Both the position numbers and the translations under genes were made by a program. The notes beneath the pieces are model-generated. The model saw only the letters and a list, made by a program, of their open reading frames with translations. It did no database searches and was not told the origin of the DNA. Positions 1 through 15,000 of a stretch of DNA of 64,000 nucleotides are shown one piece after another; positions within the stretch are counted from its first letter, which is position 1, and every line of letters begins with the position of its first letter. Source of the stretch: Limnothrix sp. CACIAM 69d (GTDB taxonomy: Bacteria; Cyanobacteriota; Cyanobacteriia; CACIAM-69d); NCBI GenBank assembly GCA_001913845.2, contig MKGP02000067.1:34005-98004 (forward strand), given 5' to 3'.

Positions 1-3000
1 GCTGGGGATCCATCTGCTCCGCTTCCCGAGGGGAAATCCCGAAAAATAGGGGGTCGAAGGTGGCCACCTCCGTTAGGAACCCACCCCAGCGAGCGGCCGC
101 TTCCCGACCCGTGCCGGCCAGTTGGGCAGCGCAGTCTCGCCAATCCCAACGCTCCGGCGGGGTTTCCACAATCAAGTCCTTGCCCGCTGCCAGGTTTTGC
201 CAAAAGTCCTGCAAGCTGGGAGAGCCGGGGAACAGGCCACTGATGCCAATGATCGCCACGCCGGAATCTTGATCGGGCAAGGCCGGAGCCAAGGGCAAGG
301 TGGGCGATTGGGGCATGGCGACCACAGTTCCATCATTCAGCTCCGCCCCATCAACCGCAGGGGGAACCAACACCGCCGCGATCGCGCTGGCATAGTCCGT
401 TTGCAAATGCTCAGCCAAGGCAGCCAAGGTTCCCACCCGGAAGAAGAGGGCAGGACTCAGATCGATCGCATAGCGCCGGTTAATGCGCGTGGCAAATTCC
501 CGCAGCAACATCGAGTCAAACCCGTATTGACTGAAGGGAGTCTGGGGCTGGAGTTTGTGGGGGGCGATCGCCAAAACCGCTCCCGCCATCTCGGCCAATT
601 CTTTGGTTAATTGCTCGTTGGTTAATGGGTTGGTGGTTAATGGATCGGTTAAATCACGGGTGACCCGAGCAGCCGTGGGTGGAGCGATCGCCGGGGCCTT
701 CTGCTCGGAAATCGTTGCCGCGATCGGGGGTGGGGTGGTGGCCGCCGGAACCGCTCCGGACAGCCAAGGCCGCAACAACCGCTCCAGGGCGGGCGGCTCT
801 CCATCGCAAATCACCACCCGGGGATGTTCCGAGGTGAGTAGCCCCGCCAAGATATTTAGGGCATCGGATGTTTGCAGGAGCCGCAGCCCCGTGGCCGCGA
901 GGTAGAGATCTTGGGCCTGGGCATCCAGAGACATGCCCCCTTCGGCCCACAGGGGCCAGGCGATCGCCACGCCGCCGCTGGCCTCCGCGACTGCATCAAG
1001 ATAGCGATTGGCACAGGCATAGTTACAACTGCCCAAGTCTCCCGCTACGGCTGCCAAAGATGAAAACAGGATTCGCAACGAAAGCGACGACCAATTCAAA
1101 ACAGTTTGGAGCACCTGAACGCCCAGGATCTTGGGTCGCAATACCGCCGCAAACTCCGGCCAACTGAGGGATTCCAAGGCCGCCTGCCCCTGAAGACCCG
1201 CACAGTGAACCAAGCCCTCGATCGCCCCCCATTCCGTGGTCACATGGGCCACCATCACTTCCATGCTGATCAAGTCGGTGAGATCCACCGCGTAGTAGCT
1301 CGCTTCACCGCCGGCCCGACGAATGGCGGCCAACTGCGCCTCGATCGCTGGAGACAGGGGCGATCGCCCGGTCAGCACCAACCGCGCCTGATGGTGTCTG
1401 GCTAAATACAGCGCCACCTGAGATCCCAAGGCCCCGGCCCCGCCGGTCACCAAAATGACGCTGCGAGGGCGCAAAGTCACCGCAGGTGCAGCGGCAGCCT
1501 CCCAGGCCACCCAGTCTTCGCCGTAGCGTTTCCCCAGACGATAGAGAATGTCCGCATCCACCCAGGGGGTCTGCACCTCATCGGTCAGAATCCCGGCCCA
1601 AGCCTTGGCCTCCGCTTCCACCCGAATGGTGCGCAACCGCAGGCGAGCACAGGCGGCCGTGAGCGATCGCCGAAAACCAGCCACCGCCACGCGGCCCGGC
1701 ACATCGCCCCCCGACCCGGAAAACACATAGTGAATATCCAAGGGTTCAGATTGGGTTTGCAGCAGGGCCTGACTGAGCAAAAACATGCGGTGCAACGGAG
1801 TTTGCTGTAAATCCCGGTTCGATCGGGAGTCCGCGGCCAACTCCGTTAGATCCCAGGCTTGTAGATCCCAGGCTTGGATCAGGCATTGCACGGGCGGACA
1901 GGCCGCCAACAGCCGGCTATAGTGCTCGGCCGCATGGGGATCGATCCGAAAATCCATGGGCAATGGGTCGGCAGCCAACAGCTCAAAGGATCCTGTCCCT
2001 GGCAACACCCCAATCACCAGTCGGGGAGCCAGGCGATCGCGCACCGCCTGCAACACCTCTAGATTGGGGGCAAAGAACAACACCGCCGCCGCCGAGACAC
2101 AACGTTCCAGGGGAGCCGATCGCCAAATGGGATAGAACCGGGGGGGCAGCGGGGGCAAGGGCGCGGTGGTCGGCTCCGGCGTGAGAGCCAACCAGTAGCG
2201 CTCCGGCTCGAAGGAATAGCCCGGTAGGGGAACGGGGGATCCAGATCCCGCCCAAGGGGGCAGCGGGCCACCCGCCAACCAAGCTTGGGCAGCGGCGGGC
2301 AGGGCATTGGCCAGCGCACCGATCGACCAGCGCTTCAGGGCCTGGATTGCCGCTGGCACCGAATCGGCCATGACCGCCGCTCGGCACTCCATGGGCACAC
2401 GGCCCCGGTGGAGCGTGGCCGCCACATCCGCCAAGGCCAGGGTTGCGCCATGGGTTTCCAGATACTGAGCCAGGTTCCGCACTTGCCGTTCCAAGGCGGC
2501 AGGATGACGAGCCGACAGGGGCAACAGCAAGGGAACCTGGGGCCGATCGCCCGAGGCAGGGACTACTGCGGCGGGGGTTGGCTCGTAGCTGGCCAAAATC
2601 ACATACACATTCGTGCCCCCCGCTCCAAAGGAACTGATCCCCGCCCGACGCTCACCCACCCAGGGCGATCGCGCCGTTTGCAACACAAAGGGGCTGTGGC
2701 TGAAGTCCAGGACTGGGTTAGGCGGTGTGCAATGGAGCGTGGGCACGAGGGTTTGGTGACGCATCTGCAACGCCACTTTGATCACCCCCGCCACTCCCGC
2801 AGCGGCTTCCAAATGACCAATGTTGGACTTCACCGATCCCAGCGCACAGAAATGCGATTGATCCGTGTAGCGGCGAAAGGCCTTGTCTAGCCCCCGCAAT
2901 TCCAAAGGATCCCCCACGGTCGTTCCCGTGCCATGGGCTTCCACATAGCTCAAGGTGGCCGGAGAAATGCCCGCATCCTGGAGGGCCAGCTCAATCAGTT

Positions 3001-6000
3001 CCGCCTGGGCCTCGGGATTGGGAACCGTGTAGCCCGTGGTCAGGCCATCTTGATTGATGGCGCTGCCGAGGATCACCGCCTCAATTCGATCGCCGTCGGC
3101 CTCCGCCAACGACAGGGGTTTCAGCAACACCGCTCCCACCCCTTCACCAGGCACAAACCCGTTAGCTCCCTGGCCAAAGCTATGGCAGCGACCATCGGCC
3201 GCCAAGAAGCCCAAACCGCTCAGGGCAACGTACTTGCAGGGATGCAACAGCAGGTTCACTCCGCCCGCGATCGCAACGGCACATTCACCCCGCCGCAAGG
3301 ACTGGACCGCCAAGTGAATGGCCGCCAAGGACGAGGAGCAGGCCGTATCCACCGCCAAACTGGGGCCCTTGCAATCTAAAAACCAAGACACCCGGTTGGC
3401 CACGGACCAATAGGATGAGGATCCGAGAATTTGGTTACTCCGCAACCATTCTTGGGCCGAGAGCAACTGATAACTGCCCCAGGTGATGCCCACAAAAACG
3501 CCCACCCGACGCGGGGAGCCATCGGCCGCTTGACGCAGGCGATCGGGGGTGTAGCCCGCATTTTCCAGGGTGTGCCAGGCGGTTTGCAGAAATAGCCGCT
3601 CTTGGGGATCCATGGAAACCGCTTCCCGGGGGGAGATCCGGAAAAACAGGGGATCAAATTGATCAACCCCATCCAGAAAGCCCCCCCAACGGCAGACGCA
3701 TTGGCTGGCGTATTGGTCAGGATTCCAGCGGCTGGCGGGCACTTCGGTAATGCAATCTGCGCCCGCCGCCAGGTTGTCCCAAAAGTCCTCCAGGGTGTTG
3801 GCTCCGGGGAAGCGTCCGGCCATGCCAATGATGGCGATCGGTTCCTGGGGGTTGAAACGGCGCGATCGGGTGGTTTGGGCTAACTCTCCCGGGCGATCGG
3901 GCATGGATGGGGCGAAGGTTGGTTCCCCCGTCGAGGCTTCAGTTCTAGGGGATTGCCCCCCAGGAACTGCCGTCAGCCCCAAGGGGGACACCGAGGAATC
4001 GGTGAACTTCGGTGTCGGTTCCGGTGTCGGTTTAGGCGCTGGTTCTGGGGGTTTCGCCGGTTGATCTGATCGCAAATACGGAGTCAGGGCGGCCACGGTG
4101 GGATTTTCAAACAGCAGGGCTGAATTGAAAGCCCGATCCGAGGGCTGTTTTTGAATGGCTTCACCCAGGCGCGCCAATTGCAGCGAATCAAACCCCAGTT
4201 CTCCCAGTCGGGCTTGGGGGTCAATTTCTTCGGGCCGCAAACCCAGCAGGTCGGAAATGATCGATCGCAAAACGGGCAGGGTATCCAAAGCCGTGGCCCG
4301 AGCAGCCACAGGCTCCGCAGGCATCGGATTGGCGGCCAAGGGTCGATCCGACTGAGCGGGCGTTGCGGAGTGGCCTTGAAAGCGGCCCTGAAGAAACGCT
4401 TGGAATTTTTCCGGCTCCCCCGGGGCGATCGCCACTTGGGGATGGGGTTGGCGAATGGCCCAATGGATCAGTTCCAGACCCTGGGCGGGGGTTAGGGGTT
4501 GGAGTCCCGCCATGTCCGCCATCCAAGCCTGGGAAACCTCCGTCAAGGCCATGCCACCCCCTTGCCAGAAGGGCAAATTCAGGGTGCGGCTCACGCCCGA
4601 TCGCTGCTGCCGTTGCCGCTGGGTTTCCCGTTGCTGAATCCAAGCATCCAAGAAAGCATTGGCGGCGGCATAATCGCCCTGGCCCGGGGCCCCCATCAGG
4701 GCGCTGAGGGAAGACAGGCACAGGAAAAAGTCCAGCGGATCCTGGCGCGTGAGGTAATCGAGATAAACGGTTCCTTGCACCTTGGGCCGCAAGACTCGCC
4801 CGAAGGTGGGCCGGTCTTTGTTGATCAGCAGCGCGTCTTCAATCAGGCCGGCGGCATGGATCACACCGCGCAGGGGCCGGCCCGTTTGGCGGGCGGCGTT
4901 GACCACGGCGATCGCCCCGTCCCAGTCGCCCACATCGGCCGCCACGTAGGTGATTTGGGCCCCTTGGGCCCGCCAGGCTTCCAGACGCGCGGTTTTGCGA
5001 TCGTCGAGGGGCGATCGACCCACCAGCACCAACGACACCGGAGCCGAGCCGATCGCGTTTTCCACCAACTGTTGGCCAATGGCCCCCAAACCGCCAGTGA
5101 GGATATAGCAACCGCCCCCTTGCCAGAGGCCGGACGGGGCCGGGTTTCCTGGCTCGATCGCGGGATCCAACAACTGCCAGGTGCGCACCCGGGATCCCGT
5201 TGCTTGGAACTGAAGATGGTTCAATTCTGGACGCTGCCACAGCAGGGCGATCGCCCGCAACAGCTCTCGGGAAGGTTGGTTCAGCTCCGTCACCCCCGAC
5301 AGCACCGCCGGCCGCAATCGGGTGCTCTCCTGGCCCACGGCGGTACAGAAGGCCGCCGCCGCCGCCGTCCAGGGAGCAGCCGGGTCTTCTCCCAAATAAA
5401 TCCAGGACACCGGGCTAGGGATAACTTCGGGCGATCGCAACAGGGCCCGCAATCCATAGAACAGGGGGTAGAGCGTTTGGGTCAGGCCCTGGCGGATTGC
5501 CTGCGGCGGTGCATCATCCGGGGCCGCCGTTGCCAGGCTCCGAAAGAGCACATGGGTGGGGGCGAGGCCTTGATCAGCGAGGTGAGCCAGCAGTTCGCCA
5601 AAATCCGATTCCCGCGAGCTGTTCAATCGGTAGCGATCGCCCGGTAGCGGTTCAAAGGCCAGGCCCGGGATCACCTGAATCACGCGCCGGAACCGGCAGC
5701 AATCGGGATGGGCTTGCACCGCTGCGGCCATGGCCGCTCCCTCGGCTTCGGGGCCAATCCAGAGGAGCACCTCACCCACCACAGGATCGGCCACGGTTCC
5801 CGAAGCGGCTTCAGGGGCGATCGCTTGCCAATCGGGAATCAAAACTCCTACCCCTCCCGGGAACGAGGGCGACGTTTTTGCCGAGGGTAAATCGGGAGAA
5901 CTGGCTGGGGAACTCGCCGGGAGCGGCTCCGCTCGGCCGGTGTTGAGCGCAACGGTCACGGGTTGGGCCGGCCGGGGAAACCAACAGGGGCGCAACTCAA

Positions 6001-9000
6001 ACGGATAGGACGGCAGGGTGACGCGGGATGGTTTGGGCCCCAGCCACAGGGCTTCCCAATCCACCTCGGCCCCTTGAACCCAGGCGGTGGCCAGGGCAAG
6101 GGGGGAATCGGGCCGGGTGCGAATCACCCGATCGTCTGGCCCACAACGCCCCACCAGTCCTTGGGCGATCGGCCCGTCGGCCAGAAAGGCCTCCCATTGG
6201 CTCAACAGGTCATTGGGATTTTTGGCCACCACGGCCAAGCGATAGGGGAGGGCAACGCGCCCGGTTTGCAATGTCCAAACCAGTGCCACCCAATCGATCG
6301 GGGCTTCCGTTGCCAAGATTCCTGGGGCTGGGTTGGGGGTGGGGTCTGACTGGGGGGAATTGTGGGGTTGGATCAGCACCGATCGCAGTTGGCGCACCCA
6401 AGCTTGGAGTCGTTCCCGATCGAGGGCCGAAACCGGCACTACGTATTCCCCCTCCGACACCATCAGCCCGCTCGCAGTGACCGGGGCTGCCGCCGGATCA
6501 AGCACGAGGCGATCGAAGCCGTTGCGTTCAGTCCCCCCGGGGTGTAGGTCTCCCACACTCGATCCGTTGCGATCGATCCCTAGGCGATCCCACGGGGTTT
6601 GGGCCCTGGCCGGGTCGGGATTCGATCCCGATCGCCCCGACTCCGATCGATATTCCTCCACAATCAGGTGCGCATTCACTCCACCGGCCCCAAAGGAACT
6701 GATGCCCGCCCGCCGAGGCACACCGGGCCGGGCTGGCCAGGGCATGGCCTGGGTTTGCACCCGCACCGGGGCTTGGTCAAAGGCAATGTGCGGATTGGGA
6801 TCGGTGGCATACAACGAGGGAGCCAACTGGCCATGGCGCATTTGCAGGAGCACTTTGGTGAGTCCCGCAATGCCCGCCGCCGCCTCCAGGTGGCCGATGT
6901 TGGCCTTCAACGACCCGATCGCACAGTAGGGCTGGTCATGGACACCGAGGGCTTCGGTTAGCCCCGCCACCTCGATCGGGTCTCCCAAGGTCGTGCCCGT
7001 GCCGTGGGCTTCGATGTAGGACAAGCTGTGCGGATCCACCATCGCATCCTGAAGGGCCGATCGAATCACCGCCGCCTGGGCCGTGGGGTTGGGCACGGTG
7101 TAGCCCGACACCTTGCCGCCACTGTTGACCGCCGAACCGCGAATGACTCCCCAGATTCGATCGCCATCCCGCTCTGCGTCGGCCAAGGGTTTGAGCACCA
7201 CCACGCCCACCCCTTCGCCGGGCACCATGCCCGAGGCCCCGGCCCCAAAGGGCCGGCAAATCCCATCATTCGCCAACATCTTCAGCCGGTGCAGGGCCAG
7301 CAAATGCCGAGGATGCAAAATCAGATTCACCCCACCGGCCAAGGCCGCTCGACATTCTCCCCGCCGCAGACTTTGCACCGCCAGATGAATGGCCACCAGG
7401 GAGGAAGAGCAAGCCGTATCCACCGCCAAGCTGGGGCCTTGGAAATTGCAAAAATAGGACAAGCGATTGGCGATCGAGGAAGGAGAAGCACCGGTCAGCA
7501 CAAAATCGCCTTGCAGTGCAGCCTCGGCGGCCAGGAGCTGATATTCGCCGTACATCACCCCCGCAAACACCCCAACGGCTCGCTTGGCGGCCGGATCGGG
7601 CGATCGCACCAGGGTATTGGGGGTTAAGCCCGCATCTTCCAACGCGGCCCAGGCCACTTCCATAAACAGCCGCTCTTGGGGATCAATCCCCGTCGCTTCC
7701 ACGGGCGAAATGCCGAAAAAGCGGGGGTCAAAGGTATCGATCGCCCCTAACCAGCCCGCCCGCCGCGCCGTGGGATGCTCGGCCAATTCAAATTCAGGGG
7801 ACTCAAATTGACGACCGGACGGCGGTTCACTAATTACATCGCGCCCGGTGATCAGGGTTTCCCAAAAGGCCGCCAAGTCCGCACCGCCCGGGTAACGACC
7901 CGCTAACCCCACAATGGCGATCGCCCCATCCTCCACAACCTGGTTCGTCGGGGCGATCGATCGAGCTGGGCTGGGGCCCTGGCTCGATCGGCCCGTGGGA
8001 ACTGGGGCGATCGGCTCCGCAACCGGCTGGCCACCGCCCGCCAATTCCGGTGCAGGCGTTGTGGGCGTGAGCGAGGTTGTTGAGACTGAGGTTATTGAGG
8101 CTGAGGCTGAAGTGGTCGATCGGGGCGCAGGTGTCAGCGGTGCTGGGAGCGGTGCGGGAACCGGCGCGGGCGGCAACCCGGGGGAGGGCGGTGACAGTTC
8201 CCCAGAAGACCCAGGGGCAGCCACAGCCGACGGAGCCACCGAACGAGCCGCCGCCACCAAATTGGCGATCGCCTCAGACTTATTCGCCTCCAGCCATTGG
8301 GTCAGCGCATCCAGCGAAGGGCATTGGAACAGCAGCGTTTGGGGCAGCAGGCCAAAGGTTTGCTCTAAGGCGCGAATCAATTCCAAGGTCACCAACGAGT
8401 CCACCCCGTAGGTCTCGAAGTTGGCTTGGCGCGATAGGGTTGTTCCCTCCAGGCGCAACACTTGCCCAAACACCTGCCGTAAATGGGCCAAGACCACCGC
8501 TCGGGAATCCCCTTCAGCCAGGGTCGGGGCCGCCGACAAGGGCGTAGCGGACGGAGCCGATGGAGCCACCGGCCGATCGGGCACAACAGGGGCCCCTTGG
8601 GGAGTCGCCGCCGTGGGGCACTCAATCCAACCATCGCTCGCCCCCAGAATGATCGTCTCGATCGGGAATCCCGCATCGGGCCGGGCAGGACTCGCCAGGT
8701 GAATGGATTGGAACCCGGCCGCCCGGAACAGAGCTTCCCATTGAGCGGGACTCAGAAGCGGCGCATGGGGCAAGCGCCAATCCCCATCCCCAAACAGCCA
8801 CCATCCCTCCGTGAGTCCAAAGGTCAGGGTGGCAAAGTCCTGAACCCGGGTTCCTTCGTTGAGCACCAACAGGCCGTGGCGCTTCAGCAGCCGTTTCGCC
8901 TCGCGCACGGAAGCGGTCACACTCTCCGTGGCATGGAGCACGTTGGCCGCCAACACCAGGTCATAGCTACCGGGCGCAAAGGACTGGGCCGCCACATCTT

Positions 9001-12000
9001 GGGCAATATTCAACACCCGAAATTCACAGAAGGAGCGGCCTTGATCCAAGGTCTGCTGGGCTTGGTATACCAGGGTGGGCGAAATATCAGTGAAGGTGTA
9101 ATGAACGCTGGCTGCATAGGCATCCAAGGCCTTCAGCACCGCAAAACTGGTTCCCCCCGTGCCGCCACCAATCTCCAAAATTCGGAAGGGCTGTTGGGGT
9201 GTGGGTTGGGCGGCCACCACCGCCGCGGCCACCGTGGCGGCGGTCAAGTCGTTGTAGTAATCCATCAGGGGATTGCCACGATAGATCCCTTCCACCTGGG
9301 CAGCGGATCCCCGAGGAAAGAGGATCTCTAGGGGATCGCAGGCTCCGCGCAAAATATCGCCATAGCGTTCTAAGCAGCGATCGAGCAGGGTTAAGCAAGG
9401 ATCAATGCCCACGTAGCGCGATCGCAGTCGATCGGCCTCGGCGGGGCTGTTGGCAATCCGGCGATCCATTTCCGGCGTGAGGCACAGGGGCGTTAAGCCC
9501 AACCCATCCCCCTGTTCCGCCAAGAATCCGGCTCGGGTCAGCAAATCACCCAAGGCCCAAATCAGGCGTTCATAACGGGGCAGCACCGCCAGTTGCGTCA
9601 TCACCGATCGCACGGACCAGCGATCGGCGGCCGATCGCAGCAACCCCAGTTGGCGTAGGGTGGCCAGCAGTTGCCCATGGGCATAGGCCTCAAGCTGTTG
9701 GAAAGCCTCGATCGACTCAGGCGCGATCGGGCGTTCCTGCACGAACCGAGTCATGGCCTGGGCCGCCGCCGCCGGGAGCATGGGCGAGGCGATTGCCCCT
9801 GCCGGTTCCGTAGTCCAGCCCGTTAGCTGCAACTGATCCAAAATTTCCGGCGCGACCAGCATGGGCAAACATTGGCGCACTTCCCAGCGCAACAGCCGTT
9901 CCAGGGTTTCCACTCCCTCGGCGGTGTTGATGCCCAAAATGCCTTGCTTTTCAATGCGTCGGCTATAGAACTCGGTGGCCACAATGCCCGTTTCGCGCCA
10001 GTAGCCCCAGTTAATGATCTGGATCCGAGGCCCCGTGGGCGGCAACGCCAAGGCAAAGGCATCCTGGAAGGTGCAACCGGCCGCGTAGTTACTTTGCCCC
10101 GCATTGCCCATCAAGGCATTGGCCGACGAGAAGAAGATCAGGAAATCCAGGGGTTGTTGGCGAGTCAGTTCCACCAGCAGCCAACTGCCCGCCACCTTGG
10201 GAGCCAGGGCCGCTTGCAGGGCCGCCGGGGTCATGGTGCGCAGGCTGGCATCTTGCAACACCAGGGCGGAATGGATCACCCCTCGCAGGGGCCCCCAAGT
10301 TTGCTGAATTTCTTGGATCAGACCGGCCATGGCGACGGGATCCGCCACATCGACCGCTCGGTATTGGGCGATCGCCCCCAAAGCCGTGAGTTCCCGCAGT
10401 TGGGCGGCTCGCCCTTCGGTGAGAGGGCGGCGACCCGTCAAAATCAACTTGACCCCGGTAATCGCCGCCAGACATTTGGCCGCTTCGTAGCCAATGCCGG
10501 TCATGCCACCCACGATTAGGTAGCAGCCACCGGGATCAATCGGTAGGGGCCGCGGATCCGGCGGCAAGGCCATGGGCTGAATGGCCCGCCGCAACCGACG
10601 TGTTCCCCGATAGGCCAGCTCCAAGCCCGGTTCCGCCGCTGGTTCCGTGGCAATTCGGCGGGCCAGGTGGGCGAATGGGTTCGTTAGATCAGTGAGATCA
10701 AGGCGATCGATTGGCTCAACCAGTTCCAGATCCACCCGGCTGAGATCCAAGCAGGTCACTGCCAAATCCGTGAATTCCCGGGACAGGGCCTTGGTGAAGC
10801 CAATCACCGTGGCTTGCCAGGGCTGAATCGGCCCGACTCCCACGGCTTGGGCATCTTGGGTGATGACCCGCAGCCGCGCTCCCGATCGCCACAGTCGATG
10901 CCGATCGAGGCCTTGGATCAGATGAAACAGACTGACCACCCCTTGATCTTGCAGCGCCGTCAGTTCCGCCAGGCTGGCGGGCGCGATCCGGCTCCCCGCC
11001 GCCAGGAAATAGATGGTCTCTAAGGGGGGAAGTTGTGACCAAATCGGCTCCCAATCGCTGGCCGCTGCGCCCACTTGCCAATGGCTCGGGCCCAGGGATT
11101 GGCGGGATCCCGCAAGCTGCACTTGATAGATCGGAGCCGAGGGATGCTGTGCTTGCAAGGCCGCTGCCAAGGGCCGATCGCCCGGTGCATAGACCATTAA
11201 CACCGCCCCGGATTCGGGAGCGATCGGCTCCGGCCAAGGGGTTTCTTGCCAAACGGGCCGGTAGCAGGGCACGGCTTCAACGGCACTGGCTGGGGCCACA
11301 GCCGAAGAACCGGTCGGGGCGATCGCCCCCTCTGAGCCGATGGCCACAGGTGCGCCGTTGTGGGCAGGAACCGGCCCAGCCCCCACGGGCAGCCCCGATC
11401 GGGACAGCCCCTGACCATTGCCCCCCGGAACCAAAGGCGGAATTCCAGGATGGCCATTGGGCGACGTGCCCAGCAAGCTACCTTCCGTACGCAAGGGGCG
11501 GAGGGTAAAGGTGTTGATGCGAATCAAGTCCTCGCCCGCCAGGTTTGTGATCCGCAAATCAAAGGAATATTCCGAGATCGGCGCTTGCGAAGGCCGCACA
11601 TAGACCCAGCAATCCTCCGTGAGGGGTTGCAGGATCTGCAAGGTGGCGATCGAGGCCGGCAGCAGCAGGGGCAAATCGGCCGCCCGAGGAGCCAGCAGGC
11701 CCATCACGCATTGCAAAGCCCCATCCAGCAACGAGGGGTGCAGCGCCATCCGAGGCAGCCAGGCCAATTCTGAGGCGGGCGCTTTCAGCTTGCCCAGGGC
11801 CTCAAAGGGGCCGGCCCACAATTGCTCAACGGTGCGATACAGCGGGCCATGAACCACATCGCGGCCATCCACCAGGTCGTAGAACGCCTTTTGCGTCCAG
11901 GTGCTGCCACAGCGTCGTTGCACGGCGACCGGATCGAAGTTGGGAGTTTCCGAGGACGATCGAGCGCTGGGGGTAGAGATCCAAACGGCGGTGGCACAGG

Positions 12001-15000
12001 GGCGATCGAGCGATGCTTTGGCCCCGCTGGGATCCGGCTCCATCCTGGCTTGCAATTGCAGCAGCAACCGCGAATCCTGGGTTTGCCATTGGGGAACCAA
12101 GGCCATGCCCCTCTGCACCGGGTGCAACCAACCGATATCTCGCAGTTCCCCGATCGGGTGGCCCGCCGCCTGGCCGGCTTCCAGCATCTGTTGCAAAATC
12201 GCCGCACCGGGTAAGACGGCTGTGCCCTGCACATGATGCTGACTCATCCAAAAGGTGAGATCTCGGGCGGGGGTGGGGGATAGGGGCGGGGGTGTGAGCT
12301 GGGGCGACCGTTGCACCCAATAGCGGGTGCGATCGAACGGATAGCGCGGCAGATCCACCAACCGGCCGGGTTCCGGGTAAAGCGCCGTCAGATCCGACAG
12401 GGTTCCCGCCACAAAATCCGCCGCCAAAGACAACAGGAAGGGGCGATCGCTCCGGCCACTTTGGAGCAGTTGAGCCACCTGGGCCCGCTGGGTGTCGCTC
12501 AGTGCGCCATCGGGGGTGAGGATCGGATCGTCCGACGGGGTGATCAACCAGGACTGAGCAGGCGTGGCCTCCGGGGCGATCGCCCGAGGCGTGATCACCA
12601 ACAGGGCCTGGTGAATCTGCCGCAAGTTGGCCAGTTGTTCATCCCAACTGCTGGCCACCCAAGCCGCCCGCACCGCCAAGTGGCTGCGTTTGGTGGCCAG
12701 GGTCACGGCCAAGTCAGCCAGGGGCAGCGGCGCTTGGCTGGTCAGGTGTTGGAGCAAATCCGCCACCCGTTGTCGCAATTGGACCCGATCGCGCGCCGAC
12801 AACACCAACAGATATTCCGGGCGGGCGGGCAGGGCCGGCGCGACCACCTCGGGAGCCGCCGCCAAAACCATGTGGCAGTTCGCCCCATTCGCCCCAAAGG
12901 AACTGATGGCGGCTAGGCGCGGGGTCTGAGTCCAAGGGCTACCGTAGGGATCCAACCGCAGAGGGCTGGCATCCAATTGGATATGGCCATTCAGACCGGT
13001 GGAGAGGGGGCAAGGGGGTAGCGATCGATGCTTCAGGGCCAACACCACCTTCAACAGGGAAGCAATCCCGGCGGCGGTCAAGGAATGACCAATCACCCCT
13101 TTCACGGAGCCGATCGGGATCGAAGCGGGCGGCAGGGCAGCGGCGCGGAGGGCATCGCTCAGGGCATGGAGTTCGATCGGATCGCCCAGGGGCGTGCCCG
13201 TACCATGGGTTTCCACATAGCCGATCGATCGGGGATCCAGGCCAAACCGCTGATAGACCTCCTGAATGAGGGTGGTTTGGGCCGGGCCGCTGGGGGCCGT
13301 GAGGCTGCTGGTTTTGCCGTCTTGATTGGTGCCTGATCCTTGAATCACCGCATGGATCCGATCGCCATCGGCCAAGGCCCGATCCAAGGGCTTCAAAATC
13401 ACAACCCCTACCCCTTCGCTAATCACAATGCCATCGGCGCTGTGGTCAAAGGGTTTGCAGGTTCCCGTGGGCGACAGCATTCCCACCTTGCCCAGCAGCA
13501 GGTGCAGCCGAGGCGTGGCCAACACGCTCACCCCGCCCGCGATCGCCAAGTCGCAATGGCCCTGCTCGATACTTTCGCAGGCGGTATGCACCGCAATCAG
13601 GGACGAGGAACAGGCCGAGTCGATCGCCAGGGTGGGCCCCTTCAGGTTCAACCAGTAGGCAATGCGTGCTGGCAACATGGCCCCCGCGTTACCCGTGAAG
13701 GTATAGCCATCCACCGGCAGCCCCGATTCCAGCAACAGTTCCCAATAGTCGCCGCTCGATGCGCCCACAAACACGCCCGTGCGGCTGCCATCCAAGCGCT
13801 GCTGCGGATAGCCCGCATCCTCCAGGGCGGCCCAGGTTTCCATCAGCAACAGGCGCTGCTGCGGATCCATGAACTCCGCTTCCCGGGGCGAAATTTGGAA
13901 CAGGGCCGGATCAAACGCCCCCACATCGTCGAGGAAGCCCCCGTGGCGGCTGGGGGTTTTGTGGGGAGCCAGTCGATCGGGGTCATAGATGGCCCGCCAG
14001 TCCCAGCGATCGGGTGGCACTTCGCCCACCACCGGCTGGCCCCGCTGGATCACCTGCCAAAATTCCGCCAAATTCCGGGCCCCGGGAAACTGGCCGGCCA
14101 TGCCAATGATCGCGATTTGACGACCGGGGGGCTTGGCCGCGGGCGAGGACACCGGGGGCGCGGCCGCTTGGGGCAAGGGCGCGGCCTCCGGAGCGGGAGC
14201 CGTCACGATCGGCGGTGCGGTGGGCCGTCGCCAATGGGGAAAGGCTTGCTCAATGTGGCGGGCCAATTGCTGCCCGGTGGGGTAGTTGAACAGATCCGTC
14301 GATCGCAACTCAATGGCCAATTCAGCATTGAGCAACTTGGCTAGCTCGATCGCCACGATCGAATCAACCCCCAAATCTGCAAAGGGACGCTTGGGATCCA
14401 GGCGATCGGCCGGCACGTTCAGATAATTTGCCAACAATGCCACAACCCGTTGCTCACAGCGATCGGAACCACCGTGGGCCAAAACAGGCACGGCGGGCAC
14501 GGGCTGGAAGGGCGGCTGAGGCAATTGATTGGGAAGTTGGTCAGGTGCTGGGCTGGGTAATGGATCCGACACCTGATGAGTCACTCGATCGGGCGAAGGG
14601 GAAACCCCATGGGCCGCAGACTGCGGACTACGTTGGGCCACAATCAAACTTTGCAGGTAAGTTTCGGGCGATTGGGGATGGCGCAACCCCAAGGTGCGCA
14701 CCCGGGGAAACCCTTGGGCCGCCAGGCAACGCCGCCAATTCAACGGGGTCAACAACGGTGAGTGGGGAATGCGGTTGGGGGCATCCTCAAACAACCACCA
14801 GCCCCGGGTTAAGCCAAAGGTGAGGGTCGCAAAAACCTCGAAGTGACAAACTTCACTGAGAATCACCAACCCGCCAGGGGCCAGGAGCTGATGCACTTGG
14901 GCCAGGGTGTGATCAATGCGGCGTGTGGCATGGAGCACATTGGCCGCGCAAATAATGGCAAATTGACCGGGGGTAAATCCTTGGCTGGCCAAATCCGCTT

